Below, piece by piece: positions 21,347 to 32,918 of a DNA stretch of 58,410 nucleotides (its first letter is position 1; each line of letters begins with the position of its first letter). Origin of the DNA: Acrasis kona (taxonomy: Eukaryota; Heterolobosea; Eutetramitea; Acrasida; Acrasidae); the NCBI GenBank assembly GCA_026419775.2, contig JAOPGA020001073.1:1-58410 (forward strand), in the 5' to 3' direction. The notes beneath the pieces were generated by a model, which was given only the letters and a program-made list of their open reading frames with translations, was not told the origin of the DNA and made no database searches. Position numbers and translations under genes: made by a program.

Positions 21347-21917
21347 TTATACTCTGGTTGGTCTCTCTATAAAATGTTAATAACTTTGCATCAAGAAAAT
21401 TGAACGACTCACGTGAACTGGCTTGTTTGGATTTCTTTGGTTTTCTCTTGGCGTGTGCAGCCAAATCTCTTAGTTTCTTCTTCTCTAAATTAATAACTGC
21501 TCTCGATTGAAGGACCAAGTTATGAATGACTTGTACAATGTATTCTGGCTTGACTTCAAACATGATGGCAAGTCTGTTGGATGTATATTCCTTGGGATTT
21601 TGATCGTGAAGCTCACGAACTTTTTCGACCTCCTCAGGTGTTAAAAACTTCGAAACTCTTAATTCAGTGTTTTGATCTTTGCGCTTTTGGAGAGCAGTTT
21701 GTCTTGACAATCTGTGTTGTTTGACTGATAAAACTTCTTCAAAAGTAGGATGTCTGTACAAAACTGTGCCACCCTCAAGAACAGACTCCCTCCACTCTAA
21801 CGATGCGGAATTTGGTTCCTTTAATCTTTCTATACCGGCACATAATGGTCTCGCTATATAAAAAGTTCTTGTGTTTGCGACAGTTTGTTGAATGCAGGGC
21901 TTCAACCGTGAAAGCAT
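21347..21917 (-). CDS. mitochondrial neugrin/Rrg9- or mL58-like protein
   Basis: Two exons (21917-21413 and 21366-21347) give 174 residues ending KQASSQRPTRV. The 46-nt intron begins gtgagt. Without splicing the frame runs 33 residues further into non-conserved sequence. The N-terminus (MLSRLKPCIQQTVANTRTF) is a plausible mitochondrial targeting peptide. FLTPEEVEKVRELHDQNP followed by SNRLAIMFEVKPEYIVQVI is a helix-turn-helix seen in neugrin/Rrg9 and in mitoribosomal mL58. Both families act in mitochondrial rRNA or ribosome biology, which is the likely setting. Confidence 0.65.
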
Positions 21918-21953
21918 TGTGAATATTTGTAATACAAAGTTGACAAAAAAGAG

Positions 21954-22246
21954 ATGGTATTTCAGCGTCTGTCATCATTCTCTCTCAAGCAGAGTCTCTC
22001 AAACTTTAACCTTACCGGATTGATGGCCAACAGCATTTATGTATCAACCGCCCTAATAGTCATCAACGAATATGTTGTATACGTATGTTTTTTAGATCGT
22101 GGCCATGAATAATCAATTTTTTTTAGAAGCTAGCATCAGCAGGAAGCGTACATAAAAATTACCAGGAGGTATACAGACAAACTCTAATTCCAAGATTCAA
22201 ACCAGACTTTATTAAGAAATGGGAAGAAAAATACGGTGAAAAATAA
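21954..22246 (+). CDS. small predicted membrane protein, 82 aa (2 exons)
   Basis: Exons 21954-22082 and 22127-22246 flank a 44-nt intron and sum to exactly 83 codons. The protein starts MVFQRLSSFSLKQSLSNF, has one hydrophobic helix (SIYVSTALIVINEYVVY) and ends in a basic tail (RFKPDFIKKWEEKYGEK). That shape is common among accessory subunits of mitochondrial inner-membrane complexes, but I cannot name it. It is divergent from the mitochondrial gene upstream, 36 bp away, and ends 9 bp from the convergent GRWD1 gene. Confidence 0.65.
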
Positions 22247-22255
22247 ACATTTTTA

Positions 22256-23984
22256 TTAATCCAAGTTTGATGGCTTGAAAATGTTGAACCCATCCAATGC
22301 AGTGGTCATTACAACGTTATTGATTTGAGGGTGCCAATGTGCTTCCTTCACTTGCTGTTGTCCAAGATGAACAAACATGAGCTGTGGTGGTAGCGCATGT
22401 CCTCTCTCCAGTTGTTCCTGCTCTTCGTCTCTTTCTACGCTCAAATCCCAAATGGTGGTCTGGTCGTCGCTCGACACAACCAACATGCTAGGATCGCTTG
22501 GATGCCATTCCACGGACGTGATGCTCTTTTTGTGATATGTGAATTGTCCGACTGGTTCCGCTCTGTTTCTCATGTCCCAAATCCTCAACACGCCAGCATC
22601 ATCTCCGCTCGCCAACAAGTAAGTGTAGTTTGGATTCCACGAGATGACATTTACGTCATGATCGTCGCTCGCACTATCGTGTGTGTTACAATGTACGTGT
22701 GTATATGTGCTTACGTGATGCTTAATGCTGATTTTTTGGAACGTTGATCCCAAATACGTATCGTCCTGTCGCACGAACAACTGGCGAATACGTTGGCTTC
22801 GACGGGCGAAAATTGTAAATCCTCCACCGATTGCTTGTGCGAGGAATACTCTTCGCCCGTGGACCATGAGTAATCATCTCCGTTGCGAGACATTTCGTGC
22901 AGATAAATCTTTCCGCTGCAGTCGCCCGTGGCTAGACGACCTTGTTTTACGTTGGACCATGCCATGGCGAAACCTTCCGCTTTGTGCGATGAGATTTGGT
23001 GGATGACGCCCTTGTTTGTGTTTTGTTCCAGACCAATGTTTAGAGTTCTATACTGTGGCGCCAAATCGTAAAGCAAGACCTTTCCGTCCTCCATCCATAG
23101 GGCTGCAATCTTTGACTGTGGCATGATTCTCATCCTGTTGACTTCGGATGGAAGGTTTTGATGATTTGATTCTAGAACTGGATCGTCGTCAAGAGCTTCG
23201 TCATTTTCATCGTCCTCTACGTCAGATTCATCGGAGTCATATTGTGTTTTGTACATATCACTCATCTTTTGATGGGTTAGAAGCGTGTGGAATCGAAATG
23301 ACAAACCTTTAAGAGTTGTAATTTGTTTTGTCCATCTTTTGCTGCTTGTGTTCCGAATGCCGCATATACGGTATGTGGGAACATTGTTCTTTGGTATCCA
23401 AGGTCGTCGCGTAGAATGTCAAAACTTAGCGCTGGCCAGTCTACGTTTACGGTATAGAACATTGTATATGCGCTGTTCGAGAATTGTAGCTTTTCGGAGG
23501 GTTTGATGGCCATGTCTGGTCTCCAGATTTTAATATTGGCATTAATTTCACTTTCCTCTTCCTCATCTCCTTCTTCGTCTTCATCTATAAATTCATCGTC
23601 GTCATCGTTTTCTTCACCATCATTTTCGTCGTTCATTTTTTCGTCCTTTTTGGAGGGTTTATCGCCAGCTGGTTTTAGTTTGCCACCAAGTGCTTCTATA
23701 GCTTTTTCTATACTACCGTGTTGGATGCTCAATTTGCTAAGGTCCTCTGAAGCAAAAGTAACATCATCATCATCTTCGTCATCTTCTCCTTCTGAAACTT
23801 CTTCGATAATCTCCTCGCTTTCATCTTCTTCGTCATAATATGGATCCTCATACTCGTGGTGTTCTGGCTGTTTCACACCGTTCACGTCCAACTCAAAATC
23901 ATCTTCCGAATCAGAGTCCAAGTGCTTGACAGTGCGAGATTGCTCCTTTCCCTCTATTTTTCTGCTCTTCTTTGATGGTCTCAT
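22256..23984 (-). CDS. GRWD1: GRWD1/Rrb1 WD40 ribosome-assembly chaperone
   Basis: Three exons (23984-23307, 23265-22715, 22673-22256; introns of 41 nt) give 548 residues. A long acidic N-terminal stretch (ESEEIIEEVSEGEDDEDDDD) precedes seven WD-type blades. Diagnostic parts include YTVNVDWPALSFDIL near the start, HDVNVISWN...DDAGVLRIWDMR, and PPQLMFVHLGQQQVKEAHWH at the end, which matches the GRWD1 C-terminus. In yeast, Rrb1 escorts newly made ribosomal protein uL3 to the nucleus and is essential for 60S assembly. The acidic N-terminus is the family's usual partner-binding region. Confidence 0.92.
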
Positions 23985-24253
23985 GTGGGATGTTCAAGTG
24001 TTAAAACAAGTCAATTTTTAATTTGAAGTACAATGTTGCCCAAAATGAACTCCAACAATCTGTGGCATGTCTTGACAACAGAATGACCAATACAACTATT
24101 AAAACAATTCTGAACAATCCGTAACCCGGCTAAAATTATCTTTTCCAACTATTCAAAATCTAAAGTAAGGCGTTCTACTTTATAATACCAAAACAATACG
24201 TCGCTTAGGGTCTAGATTAAACAATTATTTACAACCATTAATTTTATATGACT

Positions 24254-25034
24254 CTACAAATCATCATAATCTAACATTTCTTCTTGATTCTGATCCTCAT
24301 AATCTTCATCGTCCATATTATTTTTGTCTTGGTCTTGATCAACTTGATTTGCATTATTCATCATTCTATTCTCTTCAAAGTCATCCATGTACTGTATATG
24401 TTTTCTGTACAAGTCAAGTCCCTCCTCCGGGGCAAGCATGAGAGTGCTTCTTTGTTTGATGTTGTGACTTTTTTCGTACTCCATACCTCTTTTACCCTTC
24501 AACAAAATCTCGTCTTGTTCTGTGTACAGCTGTGGTTGTGAAAATTCCTTCTTTTCTGGTTGGTATTGTTTGTTTTTCTCATGTTCTAGTTGTATAGGAG
24601 GCGAAGGTTTTAATAAAAACTTGTTGTCAACATCCCTTGGTTTGTTGTGTAACCTAACTTGTTCGTTTGAAATGTGAGTCCTAAATAATTGATCTATCAA
24701 TTCTTCAGGTGTGGCATGTTCTTTCTTTTTGAAAGCGACTGGTTTGTTTTGAGTATTAAGGGGCGCTTGCTGGTGGACCGTTGGTATCACCTTCTTTTCC
24801 TCCCTCATTATTGTGTCAACGGGTGAACCATTCTTAAGCGACTCTATGCGCTGTTCCAGCTCTACAATTTGATCTTTTATTCTCTGCCCTTTATCAGGTA
24901 ACTACTAGTTTCAATTAATTTGAATGCGACCCACTTACCTTCGAAACTAATCCTTTGTTGCCTATTATTCCTTTCTTCTTCTCTATCTGCACTTCAAGAT
25001 CAACTATGATCCTGTCCGTAGCACTTTGTGACAT
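24254..25034 (-). CDS. coiled-coil/disordered protein, 241 aa
   Basis: Exons 25034-24939 and 24883-24254 (55-nt intron) sum to whole codons. The N-terminal 60 residues form a coiled coil (RIIVDLEVQIEKKK, IKDQIVELEQRIESLK). The rest is charged and Gln/Asn-rich, ending in an acidic tail (DDEDYEDQNQEEMLDYDDL). A short conserved-looking patch is ATPEELIDQLFRTHI. I do not recognise the family. Its start is 57 bp from that of the divergent TRAPPC2L gene. The 270 bp downstream, up to the GRWD1 start (23985-24253), hold no gene I can see. Confidence 0.6.
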
Positions 25035-25091
25035 TTAGTCTTTTTGATGATGTTGAACCATTAAAAGTTGTAAGAATTGTAACGGAACAAG

Positions 25092-25758
25092 ATGAATGTT
25101 TGCTGTATATGCGTTGTTGGCAAATCTGTAAGTACAATAGTGCATCGGCCATTTATAACCAATAGAATAACCCCCTCTACCTTCGTGTATTTCAAACTTT
25201 AGAGGAAGAGCCTGCCCTAAAGTTTCATTACATTGCCCATACCGCTTTGGATATCATAGAAGAGAAAGGTACTTTCATTGATCAATTAAAATTAACAAAA
25301 CAGTTGCAAGTAGAAAAAATACAACAAATAGTGCGGATACCAACCTCGGACTTCTTTTTCCAACAGAAGTATATAAAATGTATGGATAATCTATTTATGT
25401 GAGTAACATTTTGCAGTTATGGATTCATTACAAGCAGTAAAACAAAAATCATTTTAATTGGCGACGAAACTGAGGTGAAGGATTCAGAAGTTAAAAACGT
25501 AAGGCTAAAGGTTTACTTGCTTTCACCAAATTTTAGTTCTTCCAGAAACTACACAAAATACTTGTGGACTCGCTATCAAATCCCTTCTACGAATACAACC
25601 AACAAATTGAATCGCCGCATTTCGAACAGCAGGTGCAGGGCTTGGTTGATAATTTTTCATCAAACAAGAGTTTACAAAAAAAGCCGTCAGGGTTCAAAAC
25701 AAGAAATAACCAAAGCATGGGTTCAATGGCGTTCCTCCCTACAAATGCAAATATCTAA
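25092..25758 (+). CDS. TRAPPC2L: TRAPPC2L, TRAPP complex subunit (5 exons)
   Basis: Exons 25092-25127, 25166-25268, 25304-25379, 25417-25498 and 25537-25758, with four introns of 35-38 nt, give 172 residues. The assembled protein follows the family closely: MNVCCICVVGKSNNPLYLRV, then LKFHYIAHTALDIIEEK, LGLLFPTEVYKIYGFIT, KNFFQKLHKILVDSLSNPFY. TRAPPC2L (yeast Tca17) is a longin-like subunit of TRAPP tethering and Rab-GEF complexes in Golgi traffic. The C-terminal 35 residues are an unconserved basic extension. Without splicing no usable frame exists, so this is strong evidence for 35-nt introns. Confidence 0.9.
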
Positions 25759-25846
25759 TGACAATAAAAAGACACTTGGTCAACTCAATTTTGAAGATGA
25801 CATTAGACACTTCTAATAATAGTAATAGAATACAGTTGCAACGATT

Positions 25847-27922
25847 ATGAACCACAATGCAGAACTTCTAAAGCAGTTATCCTTGCAAGCTAGACTTGTC
25901 CGCTCCGACAGCACAAACATGAAATGTTGTCCCGTGATAGGTATAGATTTGGGGACGACATATTCTTGTGCGGCCGTGTGGAAGAACAATGAAATAAAAG
26001 TATATTGCGTAAAGTAAAAAACATATTAACCTTTAAGATCATAACAACAACTGGTAAACGAACCATTCCTAGTGTTGTTAGCTTTATACCGTCCAACGAG
26101 GAAGAGGATGGACAATTATTATTCGACGTTATCGTAGGAGAGCAAGCACTGAAAAAATTAAACGCAAGGACTGTGAGAAGGCATAAACACCTAGTTAGCA
26201 ACACCATTTTCGAATCCAAAAGATTAATCGGTTTGACAATGGACGAAGTGAAGGATTTCAAGTCACGCTTTCCATTTGAAGTTGTGGCGGGAGGCGATAA
26301 TCATGATGCAGCAGTCCAACTCAAGACAACAAAATCTCAAAATTGGAGGGTAATATCTGCAGAAGAAATATCTGCCAATATATTGAGCGTTCTGAAGGTA
26401 TAGGTACTTTTATTTCATCACATATTAACAAAAATAGAGAAGCGCAGAAGAATTCTCAGGGCACCCCATACAGGGCGCAGTCATTACCGTTCCAGCATAC
26501 TTTGGAGAGAGACAGAGACAAGCAACCATTGATGCATGCATCATAGCAGGACTTGAAGTGAAGGCAGTATTAAACGAACCAACAGCTGCTGCTCTAGCGT
26601 ACGCTTTCACAGAACATCGATCAAAGAATGGACAAATGGGTCACTCTGGCAAGAGACAGCTATTAGTGTTTGATCTGGGTGGTGGAACATTTGACGTCAC
26701 CATTCTTCAACATGATCACGGCCACGTTCAAGTGGTGTCAACAGGAGGCAGCGGAGGTTTAGGAGGTAGTTACTTTGATCGCGCACTAGCAGAACTTTTA
26801 GCAGAACGATACATGGAACAACACCCAGACGCAGACAATCCTCTGGACGATCCAATCACATTGATACAGTTCATGGACGCAGCACGCGAGGCCAAGATGG
26901 ACCTCTCCCATTCCTACACCACCAACGTATTCATCGACAATGACGGAGACGAACTAGAGACGTGCGTGACGAGAAATACTTTTCAAGAATTAATCGCTCC
27001 ATTGATCGAAGAATGCATTCAAATCGTACAGGAGGCCTTGAGCGACGCTTCCATCACTTTTAATGATTTGGATGATGTGATCCTCATCGGAGGCAGCACC
27101 AACATTCCAATCGTGAGAGAGACGGTAAGGAGTTTGTTCGGAAACGAAAAGGTGAGAGCGGACATTAATGCAGACGAGGCGGTGGCCATGGGGGCAGCCA
27201 TTCGTGCAGCACATGGTGCATTGGAACCAAGCGAAAAGAAGGGAACATTACTGGAACATTTAAAAATCGTGGATGTGACGCCTAGTAATTTGGGAATCAA
27301 AGTCAAGGGTGATCAGATGGATGTGATCGTGCCTGCTAATTCGCCACTGCCGTTCGTAAGCGAGGCCATTAGGTACAGAACAACGGTCGACGATCAACAA
27401 TCCACAAAGATTGACATCTTGGAGGGAAACAACAAACAAGCGAGCAAGAATAGATCGCTGGCTAGTTTTGTGGTGAGCGGGTTCCCGCCCATGCCCAAAG
27501 GTCAAATCAAAGTGAGTATTGTAATAAAGATTGATGATAAGTATGGTATGTTGGATGTCGAGGCCACTTGTATAGCCAATGACCAACCGGTGACTCAGGA
27601 TAAGGTCAAGATTACAAAGACGAGAGGTGTTTTGAGCCAAGATCGAATTCAATTAGCAAGGACGCAGGTTCAGATTACGGAGAAGAAGATTGAATTGAAG
27701 AATGTGCTCGGAAATGCTTTTATTGCTCTGCAAGATGCCATTGTTAAATTAAAGGAATCTATTGTAAAAGACGTTCAGTTGAAGAAGGATGTGGATAAGG
27801 CATGTAAGGATGGAATGAAATTTATTGACGAAAGTAAAGCTAAGCAAACTGATTTGGGTGATTTGTTGAGGTGGATAGAGTGGGTCAGGGAGTTACAGAG
27901 AAGAGTGGATTTGATGCTGTAG
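25847..27922 (+). CDS. divergent cytosolic-type Hsp70
   Basis: Exons 25847-25999, 26038-26397 and 26438-27922 (introns 38 and 40 nt) give 665 residues. All nucleotide-binding motifs are present: GIDLGTTYSCAAVW, ITVPAYFGERQRQATIDAC, LNEPTAAALAYAF, VFDLGGGTFDVTIL, LIGGSTNIPIVRE. A substrate-binding domain follows (TPSNLGIKV...FVVSGFPPMPKGQIKV) and then a helical lid. Unusual points are about 30 extra residues before the first motif and an end (WVRELQRRVDLML) with no EEVD, KDEL or organelle signal. It is therefore a cytosolic or nuclear paralogue unlikely to bind TPR co-chaperones through EEVD. Confidence 0.9.
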
Positions 27923-27962
27923 GATTTGTTTGTGTTTTTGTGTTGACTGGTTGGTTGTAATC

Positions 27963-29554
27963 ATGATAAAAGTTGCTTGTTTGTTTCAATTGTTGAGTTT
28001 GGTTGTTGCGTCTGTGATCGTTGTGACACCTTTGGATGATCATGAAGTATTCTTTGCAGGTAAAAGTACACTTTGGACCCAGTCGGAGCGACTCAAGCTA
28101 CAAATTATATATAACGGGGAAACGAAAATGAATGATTTAAAAGAACAAGTTGAATCCTTCACAATACGTAAATAATTCACATCTTATCATTTTGACTTTT
28201 AGAGCTGAAAAATGGCGCTAATCTAAACCAGCACACAGTGGTTAATGAACACAATCTGTATCAATATCCATGTATGTTTTTATACTCTTATTTGAATCAC
28301 AAAGTATAGATTCGTCAAGCATTTGCTCATTGATACTTAAAACCAAAAAGAACGTTGCAGATTATAACCAAAGAATCTTGGAACTGTAAGAAAACAAAAA
28401 ACATACATGATTAACATCATAGGGATGCATTACTTGTCAAATTAAAAAGTTCACTTCCCGCAGACCTACCCGAAGAATGTTTCCCAAAATCAGCCAAACA
28501 ATTAGCAAGAATGATCAACGATCCAACAGAGTTCAGGTTCAACTCTCCAGTCACAGATCAAGTTGAGTTGTCCAGTCTATCCAGTCCGATAATCAGCTCC
28601 GACGTCAACAAGGTTGAATTTAGAAGGACACAAAAATCAAAAACAAGCATCACAACATCGGAGCTGCTGTCGTCTCATTCCAACGTTACAGAGTTTTTGT
28701 ATGCTTTCAATCAATCACAACGTGACACCATTCGCATACAAACCATCACACAATTACCACACTCGCTCACAAACACATCACCTTCAAGACCACATTCGCA
28801 CGTCACCACGTTCGATATTTACATTGAAAAGAGCTTTAATGTTTATGAAAATTATGAAACCGAAAAGATCAAGGATCAAGTTCCAATCCGTTACAATTTG
28901 AAAATGAAAGAGCGCCAAATCACAAGCAATGGACTACACAGGATTTTGAAAACAAGTATTGAATTACATGATGCATCTGATTGTAACAGGAATGTTGTGA
29001 ATTTGTATGAGCACTTTTCTACTGGTGTTTATGTTGATATTTACGAACTTGTTGAATTGAACAGGGTTAATTTATTAAATAATCAATCCAATGTATTTAG
29101 CACTTTGGTCTATAATGATAAAGTATCGGTAGAAACTTCTTCCTTGTATTCTGCACCTGTTTATGTAAAATTTAGCACTAGAGCATCCATTGTAAATCAA
29201 TCTTGTGTGGCATTGTTCCATGTTCCTATTCATTTCAGATATCAAGAACCTGGTTTTTCTGAATTTAAAAAAGTGATTGTGAATCCTCCACAGACCATTA
29301 CTGTTGCTTCTGTAGATGATGCTTATGCTGAATTGGATGTGACTGATAGTGATGGGTTTGAGTTTGTTGAGAGGAGCGTGCAAGTGAGTAGAGTTAGTTT
29401 TGATGAAAGTGTTAATGGACCCATTGTGATTGATATTCCAATAGGACAGTTAAAGGATCAAGTCATGATAACTAATCTCACTCTTGGTACTACGGTAATT
29501 TGTGCTTTGATTTTATGTGTTGTGTCATGTGCTTCAAAAGTAAAAAAAGATTAA
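27963..29554 (+). CDS. PIGX: PIG-X/Pbn1-like GPI mannosyltransferase I subunit
   Basis: Four exons (27963-28167, 28203-28271, 28310-28385, 28423-29554; introns 35-38 nt) give 493 residues. It begins with a signal peptide (MIKVACLFQLLSLVVASVIV). The lumenal part carries SCVALFHVPIHFRYQEPG, the P-I-H-x-R-Y core of the PIG-X/Pbn1 family. One membrane helix lies close to the C-terminus (LGTTVICALILCVVSC) before a KKD tail. PIG-X stabilises PIG-M, which adds the first mannose to GPI anchors in the ER. It starts 40 bp after the Hsp70 stop and converges, 8 bp apart, on the next gene. Confidence 0.75.
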
Positions 29555-29562
29555 GAATGAAA

Positions 29563-30387
29563 TTAATGTTTTATTGACCAAAGATATCGTTCTTCGCTTG
29601 CATTTCCTAATCTCCTCTCAAGAATTAAATTATCTGCGTCGCGTGCTAAAACGTATTCCGAGTTTGCGGCGCATATGATGATTCGATTCTTGTTTTCGTC
29701 TCCTACCTCTTGAACTAGCCACCTTTGGCAAACGCTGCTATCCTCTGATTCCGGTTCAATTTCCATGACCATCACTCTAAAGCGCTCTGTAATTCCAGAA
29801 CCAATCATGAAGGGAGGAACCTCGCTAGACAGCAGCATGCTTTTATCGGCTTCGGTTGTGTAGAGCTGAATGGCTCCAAAAGAATCAAATATCCATTTTG
29901 TTTCATCGTTGCCGCTCATTAAAAGGTCTGTACCGTTGAGGCAATTTAACTTTTCTTCGCTGGATGCTGACTGTATAATAGTTGATTGGTTTGTTGTGAT
30001 TAAAGATGTATTACTCCTATATAAGTCTTCTATAGTCTGCTTTGATATTTCTCTTTGTCTTTGTAGTTCGTCTTGCATCTCAAAAACAGAGTCCGAAACA
30101 CTAACGCTACTCGTGGAAGAGAGTATTTCCCTTTCCATGGTGGAGTCCGTTTCGGTAACGGTCGAGGCACTATATCTATGGGCACTCTCTCTGTCCTGCT
30201 CAAACTTCTTAATGCTGGGTAAATTTACAATAGGACCAGCTTCTTTTTGGTGGTTTGGAAATGGTGTATCCTGTCTTACGATCTTGTCTGAAGGAGAATT
30301 TTGTGGTTCACTGAATAATACTTCTTTAGAAGTTTGTAGATATAGATCTGCTGATGCTCTTCTTCCTGTGTTGTGTTGTTCGGACAT
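29563..30387 (-). CDS. hypothetical protein, 274 aa
   Basis: Single frame. The first 130 residues are Ser/Thr/Glu-rich and probably disordered (SSTSSVSVSDSVFEMQDE). The last 120 are more structured (WIFDSFGAIQLYTTEADK, RWLVQEVGDENKNRIIICA, YVLARDADNLILERR), with spacing like a beta-trefoil lobe as in fascin or ricin-B domains. I cannot assign the family. Confidence 0.6.
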   Translation of the reverse strand: MSEQHNTGRRASADLYLQTSKEVLFSEPQNSPSDKIVRQDTPFPNHQKEAGPIVNLPSIKKFEQDRESAHRYSASTVTETDSTMEREILSSTSSVSVSDSVFEMQDELQRQREISKQTIEDLYRSNTSLITTNQSTIIQSASSEEKLNCLNGTDLLMSGNDETKWIFDSFGAIQLYTTEADKSMLLSSEVPPFMIGSGITERFRVMVMEIEPESEDSSVCQRWLVQEVGDENKNRIIICAANSEYVLARDADNLILERRLGNASEERYLWSIKH

Positions 30388-30537
30388 TATTTTTTCTTAG
30401 TTAAAAATAGATTATTGTAACACGTCGAATATTAATTTTGCTCTGATTTTGAATTACTGAACAGGCGGATCAATCTTGTTATTGGTTAACCAATATTTGA
30501 AAGGTAAATTGATTTAGTGATTGACAAAAACTGACAA

Positions 30538-31223
30538 ATGCAAAACAAGCTTATTCTTCTTGCTCTATCAGTGTTCGTTGTGTATGCAAACGCAACTCTC
30601 GGTTTGGACTTATCATTCTGGCAAGGAGATGTGTCTCTAAACACTTGGAAGTGCCTTCGTGGAAGTGGTTATCAATTTGCAATTGTTCAAGTTTGGAAGC
30701 AGTCTGGAGAACCTAATCCTTGGGCTGTGAGTGATATTAAAAGAGCATATGCCGCAGGTTTCCTTCACGTTGATGGTATGGCCACAATTTACTATTTTTA
30801 AAAACTCACAACGAAGCGTACATTTTCCCAAAGACCAGCATTAGCCCAGAAGATCAAGTCAAAAGATCGATAGACTTACTAAGGTCTCAAGGAGCAGGTA
30901 ACTTTGGAATGATTTGGATAGATGTTGAGAGCAAGGCCGCTTGGGGAAATTGTGACCAGAACGTTGCGTACTTGAACAGGTTAATTAACCAAATCAAAAA
31001 TATGGGGGTAAAGCCGGGCATCTATAGCTCAAGCAGTCAATGGAGTGCAATCATGTGTGGTCGTGGAGGTTTCAGTAACATACCACTTTGGTACGCACAT
31101 TATGATAATAATCCAAGTTTCAGTGACTTCAGGTCTTTTGGTGGTTGGAGCAAGCCAGCAATTAAACAATACAAGGGTGATACCAAGCAGTGTGGCATAA
31201 ATATTGACGCCAACTTCTATTAG
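30538..31223 (+). CDS. secreted GH25 lysozyme (2 exons)
   Basis: Exons 30538-30775 and 30817-31223 (41-nt intron) give 214 residues. A signal peptide (MQNKLILLALSVFVVYANA) precedes LGLDLSFWQGDVS, the first catalytic-face strand of GH25. After splicing, GMIWIDVESKAAWG supplies the D-x-E catalytic pair, and KPGIYSSSSQWSAI and LWYAHYD are also conserved. GH25 enzymes hydrolyse peptidoglycan; this small form resembles the Entamoeba and nematode lysozymes. It is probably used against ingested bacteria. Confidence 0.9.
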
Positions 31224-31566
31224 AAATAGTTCGTACATTAATAAAATTAATGTTGATTTGAATTAATTAATGGTCGAGTAAGTTTCCGAGAAGCGACGTT
31301 CCTTTATATGGATCACAGTCATAAATCATGCCTCTCTTATCAGGAGTCAATTCCCAAAGCTATTACAGCTTTGAGAAATTTTAATTATTCTACAACCAAC
31401 TGCTAAATGTTATTATTTCAAAAAGTACTTTTCACTTAAGTATCCTGACCGGAAATACGCGGAAAAAACAGTTCAGCATTCTGATGACACACTTTTTAGG
31501 AAGGATCCCGCGGGGACTAGAGTATAAATTACAATTATTCTTAGGACACAACCCAACTTCATAAAG
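31224..31566. other. intergenic region between two secreted-protein genes
   Basis: About 340 bp. It carries the 3' flank of the lysozyme gene and the promoter of the next gene. I see no further gene. Confidence 0.5.
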
Positions 31567-32169
31567 ATGAAAACAATAATCCTTTTACTTTCAATTATTG
31601 TTGTTTGCTACGCTGAAACTATCTGCTTGCAAGATAACATCTCCTACATTAAAACAACACAAATCACACAGGATGGAGTTCCAGATGAGTATAAAAGAAC
31701 ATTCGCTATGGTGAGAGAGGCTCAGGGTAAAGAGAGAATAGACGTAACTGCGGTGTACTATGGTAAAAAGATGACCCTCTGCAACTTGATTTTGAAGGAT
31801 GGTCGAGACTATAAACGTTATTCATGGTTCAACGGCACTACTGACATGTGCTCATGCAGAAGAGAAGGCGCATATGAATTCAGCAGAGAGTGTCACAAGG
31901 GAAGCTTGTCGAGCAAAGAGGGCTTCTACTATCTACAAGACCATACGACCATCCCATTCGGACCTATTGTAACCAAGATCGATTCATTGTGGAACTTTGT
32001 TGACTACAAACCACCAAGCCTTGGTAAGTATGTTGGATATATTATAGATACTGAGGAGAGGACTAGTGGTGTGCTGAACATCAAGCAAAAGGAGATCAGT
32101 TCATTCAAGTACCAGGATGTCAAAGACAGTGACTTTGATCTTCCTGCATTCTGTAATAAACAATGTTAG
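31567..32169 (+). CDS. secreted protein, weakly ependymin-like
   Basis: 200 residues with a clear signal peptide (MKTIILLLSIIVVCYA) and eight cysteines in the mature part (CSCRREGAYEFSREC, then a CNKQC end). The order of a Cys near the start, an aromatic beta-rich middle with DSLWNFVDYK, and a Cys close to the end loosely recalls ependymin-related proteins found in amoebae. The match is by overall layout only. It is intronless. Confidence 0.6.
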   Translation: MKTIILLLSIIVVCYAETICLQDNISYIKTTQITQDGVPDEYKRTFAMVREAQGKERIDVTAVYYGKKMTLCNLILKDGRDYKRYSWFNGTTDMCSCRREGAYEFSRECHKGSLSSKEGFYYLQDHTTIPFGPIVTKIDSLWNFVDYKPPSLGKYVGYIIDTEERTSGVLNIKQKEISSFKYQDVKDSDFDLPAFCNKQC

Positions 32170-32719
32170 TTACAGCTTTCGATTTGACTCCTGTTTAGGT
32201 ATCAATAATTTTTATAGTTCGCCACTTGTAGATTTTCTAAAACGCATTGGCATCCCCATTCTTAATTATAGCTCCCACCATACACAAACACCATTGTAAA
32301 TCAAAAGAAAAATTGATATGTCGATTTGTAGATAGACTGTGATTGCTCTGATGGCTCCTGCATTGACTCAAACGCCGATCAGATGCTGTGAGTTCTATTG
32401 TGTCGACCTCAGCAACTGTCAAACAAGGTTCGTCTCTTTTCCTCTTCTCTGCAACAATCACTAGCCCAGCACAACAGGCATGCACGTAGGAATAGGTCGA
32501 GGTTGTTGGAACTTGGAACGCCATTGACACACTCTACCAAACATCTTCTGGGAGCATTTTGGATCAACATCTTTTGGGCAGCTAGCTGATTGTGAGAAAA
32601 GTTGTTTCAACAAGGATAAGGGAGCTGACAGTTAGCATACCCGCCTCATCGAAAGATGTTATGGCTTCATCAAGTACTATGTGTCGTAGCCATTTATTTC
32701 TGTTGAACAATTAAAAAAC
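32170..32719. other. intergenic region upstream of tRNA-Pro
   Basis: About 550 bp with short frames on both strands and no protein-like one. I see nothing I can name. The tRNA gene points toward this region. Confidence 0.4.
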
Positions 32720-32804
32720 GGGGACAAGCGGGAATCGAACCCACAACCTTCCGCACCCAAAGCGGAAATCATACCAATATCTTTAAAAACTAGACCATTA
32801 TCCC
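32720..32804 (-). tRNA. tRNA-Pro(UGG) with a 13-nt D-loop insertion
   Basis: Acceptor GGGATAA pairs with TTGTCCC (one T-G), discriminator C. The anticodon stem TCCGC/GCGGA encloses loop TTTGGGT, giving anticodon TGG. The T arm is TGGG-TTCGAT-CCCG-like, and a T6 run follows. The D arm should read GGTCTAGTGGTATGATT; here TTTTAAAGATATT (plus-strand 32776-32788) sits between AGT and GGT. Every mature position is identical to the copy at 38822-38906. Confidence 0.95.
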
Positions 32805-32918
32805 ACGGCGAAAATTATGTGGTGTCATAAAATCAATTCTTATCAATTAAAATCTTATTCCTTTGAATACTTTCATGATGGAGAAAACAGTACACAACAT
32901 TTACATTAAAAACACATT

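Noticed and set aside
23503-23838. Ser-rich frame opposite the acidic region of GRWD1
   Set aside because: Antisense of GAA/GAT codons always reads Ser/Phe; not a gene.
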